34,466 nt of DNA from Treponema sp. GTDB lineage: Bacteria; Spirochaetota; Spirochaetia; Treponematales; Breznakiellaceae. The translations under genes were made by a program, and so were the position numbers. The DNA is taken from contig WQXQ01000011.1 in NCBI GenBank assembly GCA_009784775.1, positions 1 to 34,466 on the forward strand. Direction: 5' to 3'. This document shows, piece by piece, positions 26,201 through 33,638 of the stretch. Every line of letters starts with the position of its first letter. Position 1 is the stretch's first letter. Below the pieces are notes generated by a model. The model was given only the letters and a program-made list of their open reading frames with translations. It made no database searches and was not told where the DNA came from.

Positions 26201-26518
26201 ACGCCTCTTGTGGAGAACTATACAAGCAAAGTTGCCGCCCAAAGAACAGCAGCTGTCCTTTGGACAGCCGAGGAGCAGGAAACTGCGCCGGAATCCGCAA
26301 GTGAATCTTTTCACCGGGAAGATGCGCTGAAATTACTTGAAAGTCTGGATTTACTGTTAAAAGCCGACAGCTTTGACAGTTTGAATTTTGTGAAATATTT
26401 AAATGCGATTCCGGGAATGGAACAACTTGCGGATCAAGTGGATAATCTAAAATTCAGGCAGGCGCGTGAGACGCTTACCGCTATCAGACAAAATATTCTT
26501 GACGGAGAACAGGCATGA
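23288..26518 (+). CDS. Membrane hybrid histidine kinase with receiver and HPt domains
   Basis: A 1076-residue sensor. A membrane helix at about 10-37 and a second at about 314-338 bracket an extracytoplasmic Cache-like domain (VYNIDGADILMFVISYPIRG...GAVSVDIYLED). A PAS-like domain (345-475) holds a cysteine cluster, CYKVLQGGCDTICAFCPC. The kinase core has His501 in SVSHEIRTPMHG and an ATPase domain with NLLSNAIKF, DSGIGM and GGTGLGL. The receiver has Asp798 in FMDIHMPEMDG, and the HPt domain has His920 in HRLAHTLKG. All relay steps are thus in one chain. I chose the ATG at 23288 because earlier starts precede the promoter. The stop overlaps the start of the diguanylate cyclase gene, its likely target. 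Confidence 0.94.
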   Translation: MKRSIGIKAKTTIYAIIPIVVCFSIICSVLFVSLFRAHWNRAGVELQLFGLKYENAFERKINHALSYLTIVAAILELQYRNGIHDRELLQRILWNAFDSYDNIHASSIYFEPNIYDGKDAAYIGTKYGTALSGRICFHYYRVDGQTRYLPEALGNEIEFSLPGYLDAKTFNAPIYTEPAVYNIDGADILMFVISYPIRGPDNEFIGAVSVDIYLEDIYAQLIAETIYETGYILIGNDKGQIICSPRFEDIGKTREEAGLLYALPSDVEAGVFFSLSSILNRKNTLVTIKALYFPQLDSRFYISVSVPYGEIGAKGIMLLVFVMTLGMIVVSLIAFILYTNMKEPNKTLRAMQNILNGIDGFVYVSVPETGELLFMNEKMKKAFNIAGDVSGQYCYKVLQGGCDTICAFCPCHQLDKDPDAVIVWEEYNTITKRYYYNTDCYIGWITGSKVHLQHSVDITDIKVLTEAKIKAEHESQQLMHEKKLAEKTSRMKSVFLASVSHEIRTPMHGIIGFSELALDDTIPLKTRDYLSKIKTSAESLLMIINDILDMSKIEAGKIELEKIPFDISDVFKLCRVIASPKAREKGLTLFCYAEPSIGRLLLGDPTRLRQILLNLLSNAIKFTNSGMVKLLSAITERTDNSITVHFEVKDSGIGMTPEQLSRIFQPFMQADDSTMRKYGGTGLGLTITKNFVELMGGTLEVESSAGLGSRFSFDLTFETIDAVTRYSQDISINSGEKPIFAGEILVCEDNALNQMVIRDHLAKVGLQSVIAGNGRIGVDLVKSRIEKGEKPFDLIFMDIHMPEMDGLEAARRLIEIGGIDTPIVALTANVMANDRETYFESGMDDCLSKPFVAHELWTCLLKYFKPVKMLSVKRDFDIAEEEDQRIEMIAAFVKSNQTTIKDINDAIKAGNIKLAHRLAHTLKGVAGIVGKTMLIEAAWTVEQYLSAGKTEFLSDQMSALESALNAALADLTPLVENYTSKVAAQRTAAVLWTAEEQETAPESASESFHREDALKLLESLDLLLKADSFDSLNFVKYLNAIPGMEQLADQVDNLKFRQARETLTAIRQNILDGEQA

Positions 26519-27417
26519 GCAATAGTAAAAAAATACTTATTGTTGACGATGAAAAAATGAACATAATGGCTTTGGTGCATTTTTTAAGATCGCAGTATGA
26601 GATCATCATCGCGGTGGATGGCATTTCGGCGCTTGAAGCGGCGGAAAAGCATGCGCCGGATATTATTTTACTGGATGTAATTATGCCGGACATGAGCGGA
26701 TTTGATGTGCTTGTCAAGCTGAAAGATTCCAGTGTCACCATGAACATTCCGGTTATTTTTATAACCGGATTGAACGATGTCGAAAGTGAAGAAAAAGGTC
26801 TGGTACTTGGCGCGGTGGATTACATTGCCAAGCCGTTTCATAAATCCATTGTTAAAGCAAGAATTCAGACACACCTTAAAATGTCCGATTATATCCGCAC
26901 TATTGAAAAGTTTGGTCTGATGGATGTGCTGACGGGATTGTCGAACCGGCGCAGCTTTGACACCCGAATGAGTACTGAGTGGGGGCGCGCTTTCAGGGAA
27001 AAAAAACCGCTTGGTTTGATAATACTGGATATTGACAACTTCAAAATATATAATGACACATACGGACATCCGCAGGGTGATACTTTATTACAGGCAATTG
27101 CAGCAGTCTTGAATGAAACAGTGAACCGGTCATCAGATTTTGTCGCAAGGTGGGGGGGCGAGGAATTTATTGTATTACTGCCCGATACCGACAGAAACGG
27201 CATATTAAATATTGCCGAACAAATACGCGTCAATATAAAAAATAGAATCGTGCCATGCACCGATGAAACAAATACTTCTGCAACCGTTAGTCTTGGCGCC
27301 AAATCAATCATTCCCGACGATGATAATTCCATTGCCCGTTTTATCGCGGATGCTGATGCATTGCTTTATACCGCAAAGAAAAACGGCAAAGATCAGGTAT
27401 GCATCGATAATGCCTGA
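26515..27417 (+). CDS. Response regulator diguanylate cyclase (REC-GGDEF)
   Basis: Makes cyclic di-GMP from two GTP when activated. The 300-residue protein has an N-terminal receiver with Asp54 in LLDVIMPDMSG and the conserved Lys in AKPFH. The GGDEF domain begins at DVLTGLSNRRSFD and its active site reads GGEEF (214-218), a catalytically competent form. RSSD at 205-208, five residues before it, is the product-binding inhibitory site, so feedback control is expected. GGAG lies seven bases before the ATG, and ATGA overlaps the kinase stop, so the two should be made together. The HPt domain of that kinase is the likely phosphate donor. Confidence 0.96.
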   Translation: MSNSKKILIVDDEKMNIMALVHFLRSQYEIIIAVDGISALEAAEKHAPDIILLDVIMPDMSGFDVLVKLKDSSVTMNIPVIFITGLNDVESEEKGLVLGAVDYIAKPFHKSIVKARIQTHLKMSDYIRTIEKFGLMDVLTGLSNRRSFDTRMSTEWGRAFREKKPLGLIILDIDNFKIYNDTYGHPQGDTLLQAIAAVLNETVNRSSDFVARWGGEEFIVLLPDTDRNGILNIAEQIRVNIKNRIVPCTDETNTSATVSLGAKSIIPDDDNSIARFIADADALLYTAKKNGKDQVCIDNA

Positions 27418-28348
27418 CCATTTATTGTACCACCATTGCCGGCTTTGCCCCCGTGATTGCGGGGTAGACCGCCTTGCTGGTCCTGCCGGGTATTGCGGAG
27501 AAAGCGCCTCGCTTCGGCTTGCCTTTGCCGGTTTGCACCGCGGCGAGGAACCGCCTTTAAGCGGAATGGGCGGTTCCGGCACCATTTTTGTCAGTGGCTG
27601 TAATTTGGGCTGCGCCATGTGTCAAAACTGGCAGGTTTCGTCTGGCGGGTCTGCGGAACGCCTGGGACGCGCCGTTTCCGCCGATGCATTTACCGCAATT
27701 TGCCTTGCGCTGCAGGATAAGGGCGCAGAGAATATCAATATCGTAACCGGCAGCCATGCGATTCCTGCCATTGCCCAGGGTTTCAGCGCCGCCAAAGCCG
27801 CCGGGTTGCGTATTCCCGTACTGTGGAACTCGTCCGCTTACGAAAGCCCCGCCGCTCTGGAGCTGCTCAGCGGCCATGTAGATATTTGGCTGCCCGACCT
27901 GAAAACCCTGGACAACACCCTTGCGGCGCGGTTTTTTAATGCCGCCGATTACCCCCAGGTTGCTGCCCAGGCAATTCGATGGATGATACAGCATAAACCG
28001 GCGGCCGTGCCGGCGGGGGTCATTATCCGCCATTTAATACTTCCCGGCTGCCTTGAATCCACCCGCGCCGTACTACGCTGGTTTGCCGATAATGCCGCCG
28101 GGCAGGCCCAGCTTTCCCTGATGAGCCAATACACGCCAATACCCAGAGACGGTTTGAGCGGCCAAATGCCGGGGCGTTTTTTGAGCGAACGGGAATACGA
28201 TACCGTTCTTGGCTGGCTTGAAGAGTTCGACATACAAGACGGTTTTTGTCAGGATTATGTTACCGGCAGTGACTGGCTGCCCGATTTTAAGCGCCGGAAC
28301 CCCTTTTCATCGGAGCTATCGGTGACCGTATGGCACTTTTCTGATTGA
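27410..28348 (+). CDS. PflX-like radical SAM protein
   Basis: A 312-residue member of the pyruvate formate-lyase activating enzyme-like group. An N-terminal cysteine motif, CRLCPRDCGVDR...GYC (Cys10, 13, 17, 29), is typical of PflX-type proteins and may bind a second metal. The radical SAM cluster motif CxxxCxxC is Cys64, Cys68 and Cys71 (SGCNLGCAMC), followed by NIVTGSHAIP and WNSSAYES. It would cleave S-adenosylmethionine to form a radical; the target protein or substrate is unknown. The ORF track begins at 27263 inside the GGDEF gene; I take the ATG at 27410, which overlaps the end of that gene by eight bases. The operon link to cyclic di-GMP signalling may be only positional. Confidence 0.9.
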   Translation: MPDHLLYHHCRLCPRDCGVDRLAGPAGYCGESASLRLAFAGLHRGEEPPLSGMGGSGTIFVSGCNLGCAMCQNWQVSSGGSAERLGRAVSADAFTAICLALQDKGAENINIVTGSHAIPAIAQGFSAAKAAGLRIPVLWNSSAYESPAALELLSGHVDIWLPDLKTLDNTLAARFFNAADYPQVAAQAIRWMIQHKPAAVPAGVIIRHLILPGCLESTRAVLRWFADNAAGQAQLSLMSQYTPIPRDGLSGQMPGRFLSEREYDTVLGWLEEFDIQDGFCQDYVTGSDWLPDFKRRNPFSSELSVTVWHFSD

Positions 28349-28373
28349 AACACACGGGCGGTTTGCCGATAAT
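28345..28373 (+). promoter_or_regulatory. Short-leader promoter of the secreted protein gene
   Basis: TTGAAA and GATAAT are 17 bases apart. The -35 overlaps the stop codon of the radical SAM gene. Nine bases separate the -10 from the ATG at 28383, predicting a two- to three-base leader; no Shine-Dalgarno is seen. Confidence 0.6.
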
Positions 28374-28382
28374 AGATGCAAT

Positions 28383-29072
28383 ATGAAGCAACTTCTTACA
28401 ACATTTGTTTTTTGTTTAGCAGGATTATCCCTTGGTACAGCCGCTTTTGCCCAGCCGGCAGCGGTCAATCAGATTGCGCCCGGAGCAATAGAACAGTTTA
28501 CCGCGCTGCTTGATAATCCAACGTTAGTACGTCCGCCAGCAGTTACCCCTTTGGGCAGAAACTGGTTCAGACTGGATACAGATACCCATGTGTTTACCGA
28601 TAAGGTAAGCGCGCAGCAGGTTCTGGCCGCCATAACTGATTTGGAAGGCCATGAAAAAAACTTTGATGGCAAACGATCCAAACAGTCCGCAAAAGAAGTC
28701 AGCCGGAACGGGAATGAACTCATCGTTGATTTTGTTATGATTTCAATTGTACCGGTCGTGAATATTCGCATCAGATCGCCGTACCGCGCCTCGGTAACGG
28801 TTAAAGAAAATACGGGGTCACATTTTTTTCTGGAAATCAAACAGCTTGCCTCAAACAGCGAATCCAATAACGATATTAAAAATCTCCTTGCCTTGCGGTA
28901 TGCCGAAGAAATTGTCATAAACGGTACAACATATACCTACATTAGGGTAGCTACCGTAAATGACGCAAACGCCAGTATTTTGCCGGGAGCAAGAGGCGCG
29001 TTGGAACGAAATTCTATTCCGGCCAATATCGAAGCATTGCAAATGATTATTGCCGTGGCAAAAAACAAGTGA
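28383..29072 (+). CDS. Secreted protein of unknown function
   Basis: A 229-residue protein with a typical signal peptide, MKQLLTTFVFCLAGLSLGTAAFAQ, probably cut after AFA. The mature protein alternates beta-like stretches (NELIVDFVMISIVPVVNIRIRSPYRASVTV, FFLEIKQL) with polar loops, suggesting a small beta-rich periplasmic protein. I see no catalytic motif and do not recognise the family. It has its own promoter at the end of the radical SAM gene, and the DUF2804 gene follows after 15 bases, so it may lead an operon. Confidence 0.82.
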   Translation: MKQLLTTFVFCLAGLSLGTAAFAQPAAVNQIAPGAIEQFTALLDNPTLVRPPAVTPLGRNWFRLDTDTHVFTDKVSAQQVLAAITDLEGHEKNFDGKRSKQSAKEVSRNGNELIVDFVMISIVPVVNIRIRSPYRASVTVKENTGSHFFLEIKQLASNSESNNDIKNLLALRYAEEIVINGTTYTYIRVATVNDANASILPGARGALERNSIPANIEALQMIIAVAKNK

Positions 29073-29087
29073 TAGGGTAGGGTTATA

Positions 29088-30137
29088 ATGTATACAAGGG
29101 AGATTCAGGCTCCAAGGGGCAGCCCCATTGAAAATAGAATACCCCTTGCGGGAACCTGGAATAAAGCCTTTTCCCGGGTGAACCTTTTGGACATCCGCAG
29201 GCCCTATCCCTGGCCGCTTCCACGCTGGCTTAGGGACTATCGCATAAAGGAATGGGAGAGCCTGAGCGTTCAGGACGATAGGTTCTTTTTGGAAGCCCTG
29301 CTGGGTAACTTTAAGTTATTTCAGGTGGCTCATGTTTTTTTGTATAACAAGGAAACCGGGCAAAACCATGTTTTTAGAAAACTTGTCCTTGGCAATAGCT
29401 GGCGAATGCCCCGGAATCTTAATCATGCTTCGGTGGAGTGCCGTTCTTCCCATTTTTTCCTTCGTATTCATACCTGGCTTACTGCGGATGCGATCAAATT
29501 GGACATTGATATTGCGGCAACAAAACGACAGCCCGCTTTTACCGCTCACCTTGCGTTCTGCATGAGCGACCATAGCATTACGCCGCTGGTGGTTTCGCTG
29601 CTGTTTACCGGACAGCGCAATATGTACGCATATAAGACCCTCACTGCAGTAAGGGGGGATATGGTGTTGGGAGGGCAGCACCTCAGTCTGGATTCGGCGC
29701 GTTGTATGGGGATTTTCCGTGATTATAAGGGATTTTTCCCCTATCGGATGAAGGGAACATTTTGCGGCAGTATGGGTTTTGACGGAGAAGGCAAACGGCA
29801 TGGCTTCCACATCGTCGAAAATCAGGCAAAAGAGACCCGGAAAAATAATGAGAATGCCCTGTGGGTAAACGGGCACTGTACCCCGCTGCCTCCGGTACGG
29901 ATTACCATGCCCAATGGCCTTGAGTCAGATTGGGTAATACAGGACCTGGATGGTATGGTAGACCTGGTGTTTACCCCCAAAGAAATAAACCGGTTTAGAG
30001 CAAATTTTTTGATAACAAGAGGTGATTTTTTTGTGTTAATAGGTTATTATAGTGGTATGCTGGTAAGTTCCGTAGGAGAACAAGTCCAGGTGCGCAACCA
30101 GTGGGGAATGGGCGAAAAACTCTATTTGCGGGTGTAA
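29088..30137 (+). CDS. DUF2804 family protein
   Basis: A 349-residue soluble protein that fits my recollection of DUF2804, a beta-rich family of unknown function thought to have a lipocalin-like duplicated fold. Features include LRDYRIKEWESLSVQDDRFF, GNSWRMPRNLNHASVEC, YKGFFPYRMKGTFCGSMGFDGEGKRHGFHIVENQ and a C-terminal VLIGYYSGMLV. There is no signal peptide or membrane helix. TAGGG lies upstream of the ATG. It sits between the secreted protein and a large unknown gene on the same strand. The family call is from pattern memory and should be tested by a profile search. Confidence 0.78.
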   Translation: MYTREIQAPRGSPIENRIPLAGTWNKAFSRVNLLDIRRPYPWPLPRWLRDYRIKEWESLSVQDDRFFLEALLGNFKLFQVAHVFLYNKETGQNHVFRKLVLGNSWRMPRNLNHASVECRSSHFFLRIHTWLTADAIKLDIDIAATKRQPAFTAHLAFCMSDHSITPLVVSLLFTGQRNMYAYKTLTAVRGDMVLGGQHLSLDSARCMGIFRDYKGFFPYRMKGTFCGSMGFDGEGKRHGFHIVENQAKETRKNNENALWVNGHCTPLPPVRITMPNGLESDWVIQDLDGMVDLVFTPKEINRFRANFLITRGDFFVLIGYYSGMLVSSVGEQVQVRNQWGMGEKLYLRV

Positions 30138-30139
30138 TT

Positions 30140-32254
30140 ATGGCCATGGATAAAAAACCGAGTGCGATTTATGAACCGGGAGAATTAAACCGGATACGGA
30201 AAAAGTTGGGCGACATGGATATTTTCGAAGCCCGGCGAATGGCCCAGATTCTTGGCGGAGAGGTGGGTGTAGAGAAAAACGCCCATTGGCAGCCGCCCAA
30301 AAAAAACGTCAAGCATGATACGGTGGAACTGATGGTTCCTGGCCGATCGGATAAACGGCCCCGGCGTACGGTGGAAGTTGCCGGTGATGATGACTACATG
30401 GGCAGTGATGACAAATCGTTTCCGTTGAAATTATTGAATAGCGATCCTGCCGATGATCCTTCGATCATGCTTAAAACAACGTACAAAGAGCGGGTTAAAA
30501 TGGACCGCTTTGCTGCCCAGCTGCAGTTTGATATCAAAAGCCCCCTCCAGGTGTTTGTTTCGATGCTTTCGTTTTTCCATGAGCCGGTAGACTATGTCAG
30601 CTCCCGTTTTGTGAATCGCCGCATGAATATTTATTATGACAAAATTGGGCAGCTTGTCACCGCAACCAGAGCGTTGCTTCCCCGTCATAATACCCGCCGC
30701 AGCGAGCGGCTCAAAAAAGCATCGCCGTATGTTCATTCCATTTTGGAAACCATTCGCTACTGGAACACAGAGCGCATTGGCGAAGATCTGGCCAAGATTC
30801 AGGCTCATCCGCGATCGGCCAGAGTTTCCGAATTTGGCGATATTCTGCGGTCTATCTACCGGCCTTTGTTCATTTTGGAAAGACTGGATATAGACACGCA
30901 TATCAAGGGCGCGTACAAACTGCTCTACAAACTGCTGTACATTGAAAACCCAACAGAGCCGCTGGAAAAAAATCAGTCTTTTATCCGTGTTGCCCTTGCC
31001 GCCCTTGCCGATATTCGCCGTGAAGTTCATTTCGGCCTGTACCCCCTGCTGATGAAATGTATCTCCGATCGCTGGCTTCCGTACGAGCAGTTGTTTACTG
31101 AACGGTCCCGGCGCTTTATGGCCTTTATCGGTGTTACCGAGGATGACCAGATTAAACCGGTGCATTTAAGCCCCGAACAGGCGGAAAGCGGAAATCTGGA
31201 GGCAATACAGGAAGAGATAAAAGCAGAGAACGCGGCTCAGGATGCCCAAACCGTTAAAGACACGGAAAGCAGCAGCGATCTTGAAACGGTTGCGCGGAAA
31301 GCGCACCTGACTGCGGCTGAAGCTGAGCAGAAAGTGCTGGATCACAGCCTTAAAGTAATGGAAACGCTGTTTCCAAAGGCCGGATGGGAACGGCTGCCGC
31401 AATATCCCGATATGTACCCCTATTTCTCCGGTATATATGATCTGCGGCGCGGTTATGAGCTCATTTCCCCCACCGATCCGCTGCAGCAAATTGCGATCTT
31501 GATGCACATTCTGGATGATGTTTGCGCCGGTCTTCGGTATATATCATTTGGACTCCTTGCCGGGCCAGATGGAATTCCTTCCCCGGTGGATGATGCCATT
31601 GGTCCCATTATTGCCGGTTGGCGGCGGTATATTGAAGATAGCTTTTCGAAAGAATACCTGCCCCGCCTTGCAGACTACTGCCGCATGATAGAACATTCTC
31701 CTGATGCAAAAAATTCGATGTATGTAAAGCGTAATATGAATGAGCTTCGCTGGTCCAAAAGGCTCTACTTTCTGCCGTATTACAAATTTGATTCTTTGGG
31801 GCCGCCGCCTTTCCAGAAACAGGACACCATAGCAGTTTACAGCCAGGTAAAAACCCTTCGTAAATACCTTACTCAGGTTGCTGCCGGCATAGAGCAGGGA
31901 AATCGCGCGGGCGGCGCTGCGGCAAAGGCTCCCTGCAATGGTATTGACAACCCCTGGTCGCAGTACCATTTTGAGGTGCCCAATCCGGTATCAAAACGCC
32001 TGAATGCGCTGCTTGGTCCCGGCAAACAAAATAACGCAGCGCTGGTTTTCTTCGCGTTATCAATAGTGACGGTTCTGGATAATTTGGTGAACGGCGAAAA
32101 CAGCTGGGCCTATGGTGATACCTTTGGCGTAGTGTTCCGCAGTGTCAATGGCGCGGGTATTGTGCCGGTGTTTGGTGTTGACGATAAAATTGATGCCGAC
32201 CAGATTTTCAAAGATACATTGAGACGCAAAAAAGAAAAGCGGGCAAAATCTTAA
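30140..32254 (+). CDS. Large conserved hypothetical protein
   Basis: A 704-residue soluble protein starting MAMDKKPSAIYEPGELNRIRKKLGDMDIFEARRMAQILGGEVG. The ORF track begins 13 codons earlier within the DUF2804 gene; I prefer the ATG two bases after that gene's stop, with GGGTG upstream. The first 100 residues are charged and look disordered. The rest is mainly helical with many aromatic residues (YPDMYPYFSGIYDLRRGYELI, WSKRLYFLPYYKFDSLGPPPFQK). A Glu/Ala-rich linker lies near residues 350-400. No catalytic motif, signal peptide or membrane helix is seen. I do not recognise it; it may be a spirochaete-specific family. The thrC gene follows after 15 bases. Confidence 0.85.
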   Translation: MAMDKKPSAIYEPGELNRIRKKLGDMDIFEARRMAQILGGEVGVEKNAHWQPPKKNVKHDTVELMVPGRSDKRPRRTVEVAGDDDYMGSDDKSFPLKLLNSDPADDPSIMLKTTYKERVKMDRFAAQLQFDIKSPLQVFVSMLSFFHEPVDYVSSRFVNRRMNIYYDKIGQLVTATRALLPRHNTRRSERLKKASPYVHSILETIRYWNTERIGEDLAKIQAHPRSARVSEFGDILRSIYRPLFILERLDIDTHIKGAYKLLYKLLYIENPTEPLEKNQSFIRVALAALADIRREVHFGLYPLLMKCISDRWLPYEQLFTERSRRFMAFIGVTEDDQIKPVHLSPEQAESGNLEAIQEEIKAENAAQDAQTVKDTESSSDLETVARKAHLTAAEAEQKVLDHSLKVMETLFPKAGWERLPQYPDMYPYFSGIYDLRRGYELISPTDPLQQIAILMHILDDVCAGLRYISFGLLAGPDGIPSPVDDAIGPIIAGWRRYIEDSFSKEYLPRLADYCRMIEHSPDAKNSMYVKRNMNELRWSKRLYFLPYYKFDSLGPPPFQKQDTIAVYSQVKTLRKYLTQVAAGIEQGNRAGGAAAKAPCNGIDNPWSQYHFEVPNPVSKRLNALLGPGKQNNAALVFFALSIVTVLDNLVNGENSWAYGDTFGVVFRSVNGAGIVPVFGVDDKIDADQIFKDTLRRKKEKRAKS

Positions 32255-32269
32255 AAGCAAGGGCAGTCA

Positions 32270-33610
32270 ATGCGTTTTCGTTCTACCAATGCACATGGCA
32301 ATGCGTATGGCAATGCGCCTGAACCAGCCGCCGAGCGGTTGGTCTCGTTTCAGGATGCCGTTCTGGGCTGCCTGCCTGCCGATGGGGGACTCTATGTTCC
32401 CGGCAAGGTAGTGGATCTGCGGCAGCTTTTCCTGTACATGAACGACCAAATCAGTTTTCCCGATTTTGTGGCGGCCATAGCGCCCAGCTTGCTGGAAGGC
32501 GAGCTTAACCCCTGCTCGGCGTCCCGTGTTGCGGAAAGCGCCTTTAATTTTGAGCCGGAGCTTATCCGCCTGGATGATGATTTTTCAATACTGAATCTGT
32601 ACAACGGCCCAACCGGGCTTTTTAAGGATTTTGGCATTGCTTTTCTTGCGGCAGCCATGGAAGAACTGCGAAACAGTGCCGGGTCACGGCTTGTTCTTGC
32701 CGCCGTCCACGGCGATACCGGAGTCTCAATGGCTCATGCCTTTAGGGGGCGGAAAGGCATTGGCCTTGTTTTGGTGTATCCATCGGGACCAATCCGCGGG
32801 CTTGATCCGGCGGCGTTTGTTTCCAACGGCGGTAATATTATTCCCGTTCAGATACAGGGAACCTTTGATGATTGCCAGCGTCTTGTTAATGAAACTATTA
32901 ACGACCGCGCGTTTGCGGAACGCTATAATATTACCAGCGCCAACTCCATCAATCCGGGGCGGCTTTTGCCTCAGGTTTTTTATTATCTGTATGCCTTTGT
33001 AAAGGTAAAAAAACAGCTTTCCGGCAGTCTTGCGTTCAGCGTTCCCTGCGGCAATTTTGGCAACCTTATTGCCGGCCTGTACGCGTGGAAATTTGGCATG
33101 CCGGTAAATAGCTTTATTGCCGCCATGAACGCCAACAATGCTCTGGGCGAATTTATCAAAGATAAACCGTTTATCCCCCGCCGTTTGATCACTACCAGTT
33201 CTCCCGCGCTTGATGTATGTATACCTTCAAACCTGAGCCGCCTTGCCTCGTTTTACCGGGAAGCCCCTGCCGTTATGCGCAACATGGTGTATCCGGCCTC
33301 TGTTGATGATGCACATACCCTGCGGACTATTGAATATGTCTGGAAAAAATACCGCCTGCACATTGATCCGCATACTGCCGTTGCGTTTGCCGCTGCCGGA
33401 CAGACGGCTTCCAGCCAGAATTGGAAGGGGCAAATCCATACCGTTGTTCTTGCGACCGGTCATTATGCCAAAAATACAGAACTGGTTCAAAAAGTAACCG
33501 GTCAAACTATCCCGGAACTATTTCAATCCCTGCAAAAAGAAATAGAACCCATTGCCGTTATTCCCGCCAACCTTGACTCTTTTGAAGGCATCATCGCCAG
33601 TTGCTTTTAA
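32270..33610 (+). CDS. thrC: Threonine synthase-like protein
   Basis: A pyridoxal-phosphate enzyme predicted to convert O-phosphohomoserine to threonine. The 446-residue protein has the family N-terminus VSFQDAVLGCLPADGGLYVP. Lys119 in NGPTGLFKDFG is the cofactor lysine, HGDTGVSMAHAF replaces the common SGDTGSA, PCGNFGN is the phosphate-binding loop, and VLATGHYAKN replaces the usual TAHPAKF. These changes leave some doubt about the exact substrate, but the overall layout fits. AAGGG lies before the ATG. The N-terminus contains a 12-base tandem repeat coding for NAHG-NAYG-NAPE. A promoter for the next gene overlaps its end. Confidence 0.88.
   Translation: MRFRSTNAHGNAYGNAPEPAAERLVSFQDAVLGCLPADGGLYVPGKVVDLRQLFLYMNDQISFPDFVAAIAPSLLEGELNPCSASRVAESAFNFEPELIRLDDDFSILNLYNGPTGLFKDFGIAFLAAAMEELRNSAGSRLVLAAVHGDTGVSMAHAFRGRKGIGLVLVYPSGPIRGLDPAAFVSNGGNIIPVQIQGTFDDCQRLVNETINDRAFAERYNITSANSINPGRLLPQVFYYLYAFVKVKKQLSGSLAFSVPCGNFGNLIAGLYAWKFGMPVNSFIAAMNANNALGEFIKDKPFIPRRLITTSSPALDVCIPSNLSRLASFYREAPAVMRNMVYPASVDDAHTLRTIEYVWKKYRLHIDPHTAVAFAAAGQTASSQNWKGQIHTVVLATGHYAKNTELVQKVTGQTIPELFQSLQKEIEPIAVIPANLDSFEGIIASCF
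32285..32320 (+). repeat. 12-base tandem repeat in the thrC 5' region
   Basis: Three imperfect 12-base units (AATGCACATGGC, AATGCGTATGGC, AATGCGCCTGAA) encode NAHG, NAYG and NAPE. The unit keeps the reading frame, so copy number could vary without breaking the gene. Confidence 0.7.
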
Positions 33611-33629
33611 CGCTTAAGACTGGTAAAAT
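33601..33629 (+). promoter_or_regulatory. Short-leader promoter of the LuxR-type gene
   Basis: TTGCTT and TAAAAT are 17 bases apart, with the -35 inside the last codons of thrC. Nine bases separate the -10 from the ATG at 33639, predicting a leader of about two to four bases; no Shine-Dalgarno is visible. Confidence 0.6.
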
Positions 33630-33638
33630 CCTGTACAT

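Noticed and set aside
29076-29092. TATAAT overlapping the start codon of the DUF2804 gene
   Set aside because: A -10 here would place the transcript start downstream of the ATG, and no good -35 lies 17 bases upstream. The gene is better explained as part of the upstream transcript.
29316-29876. 186-residue minus-strand ORF opposite the DUF2804 gene
   Set aside because: It is antisense to a conserved-looking protein and low in recognisable structure, so I treat it as a shadow.
30431-31165. 244-residue minus-strand ORF opposite the large hypothetical gene
   Set aside because: It lies wholly inside a well-supported gene with a start site and tight operon spacing; no ribosome binding site or recognisable domain was seen.
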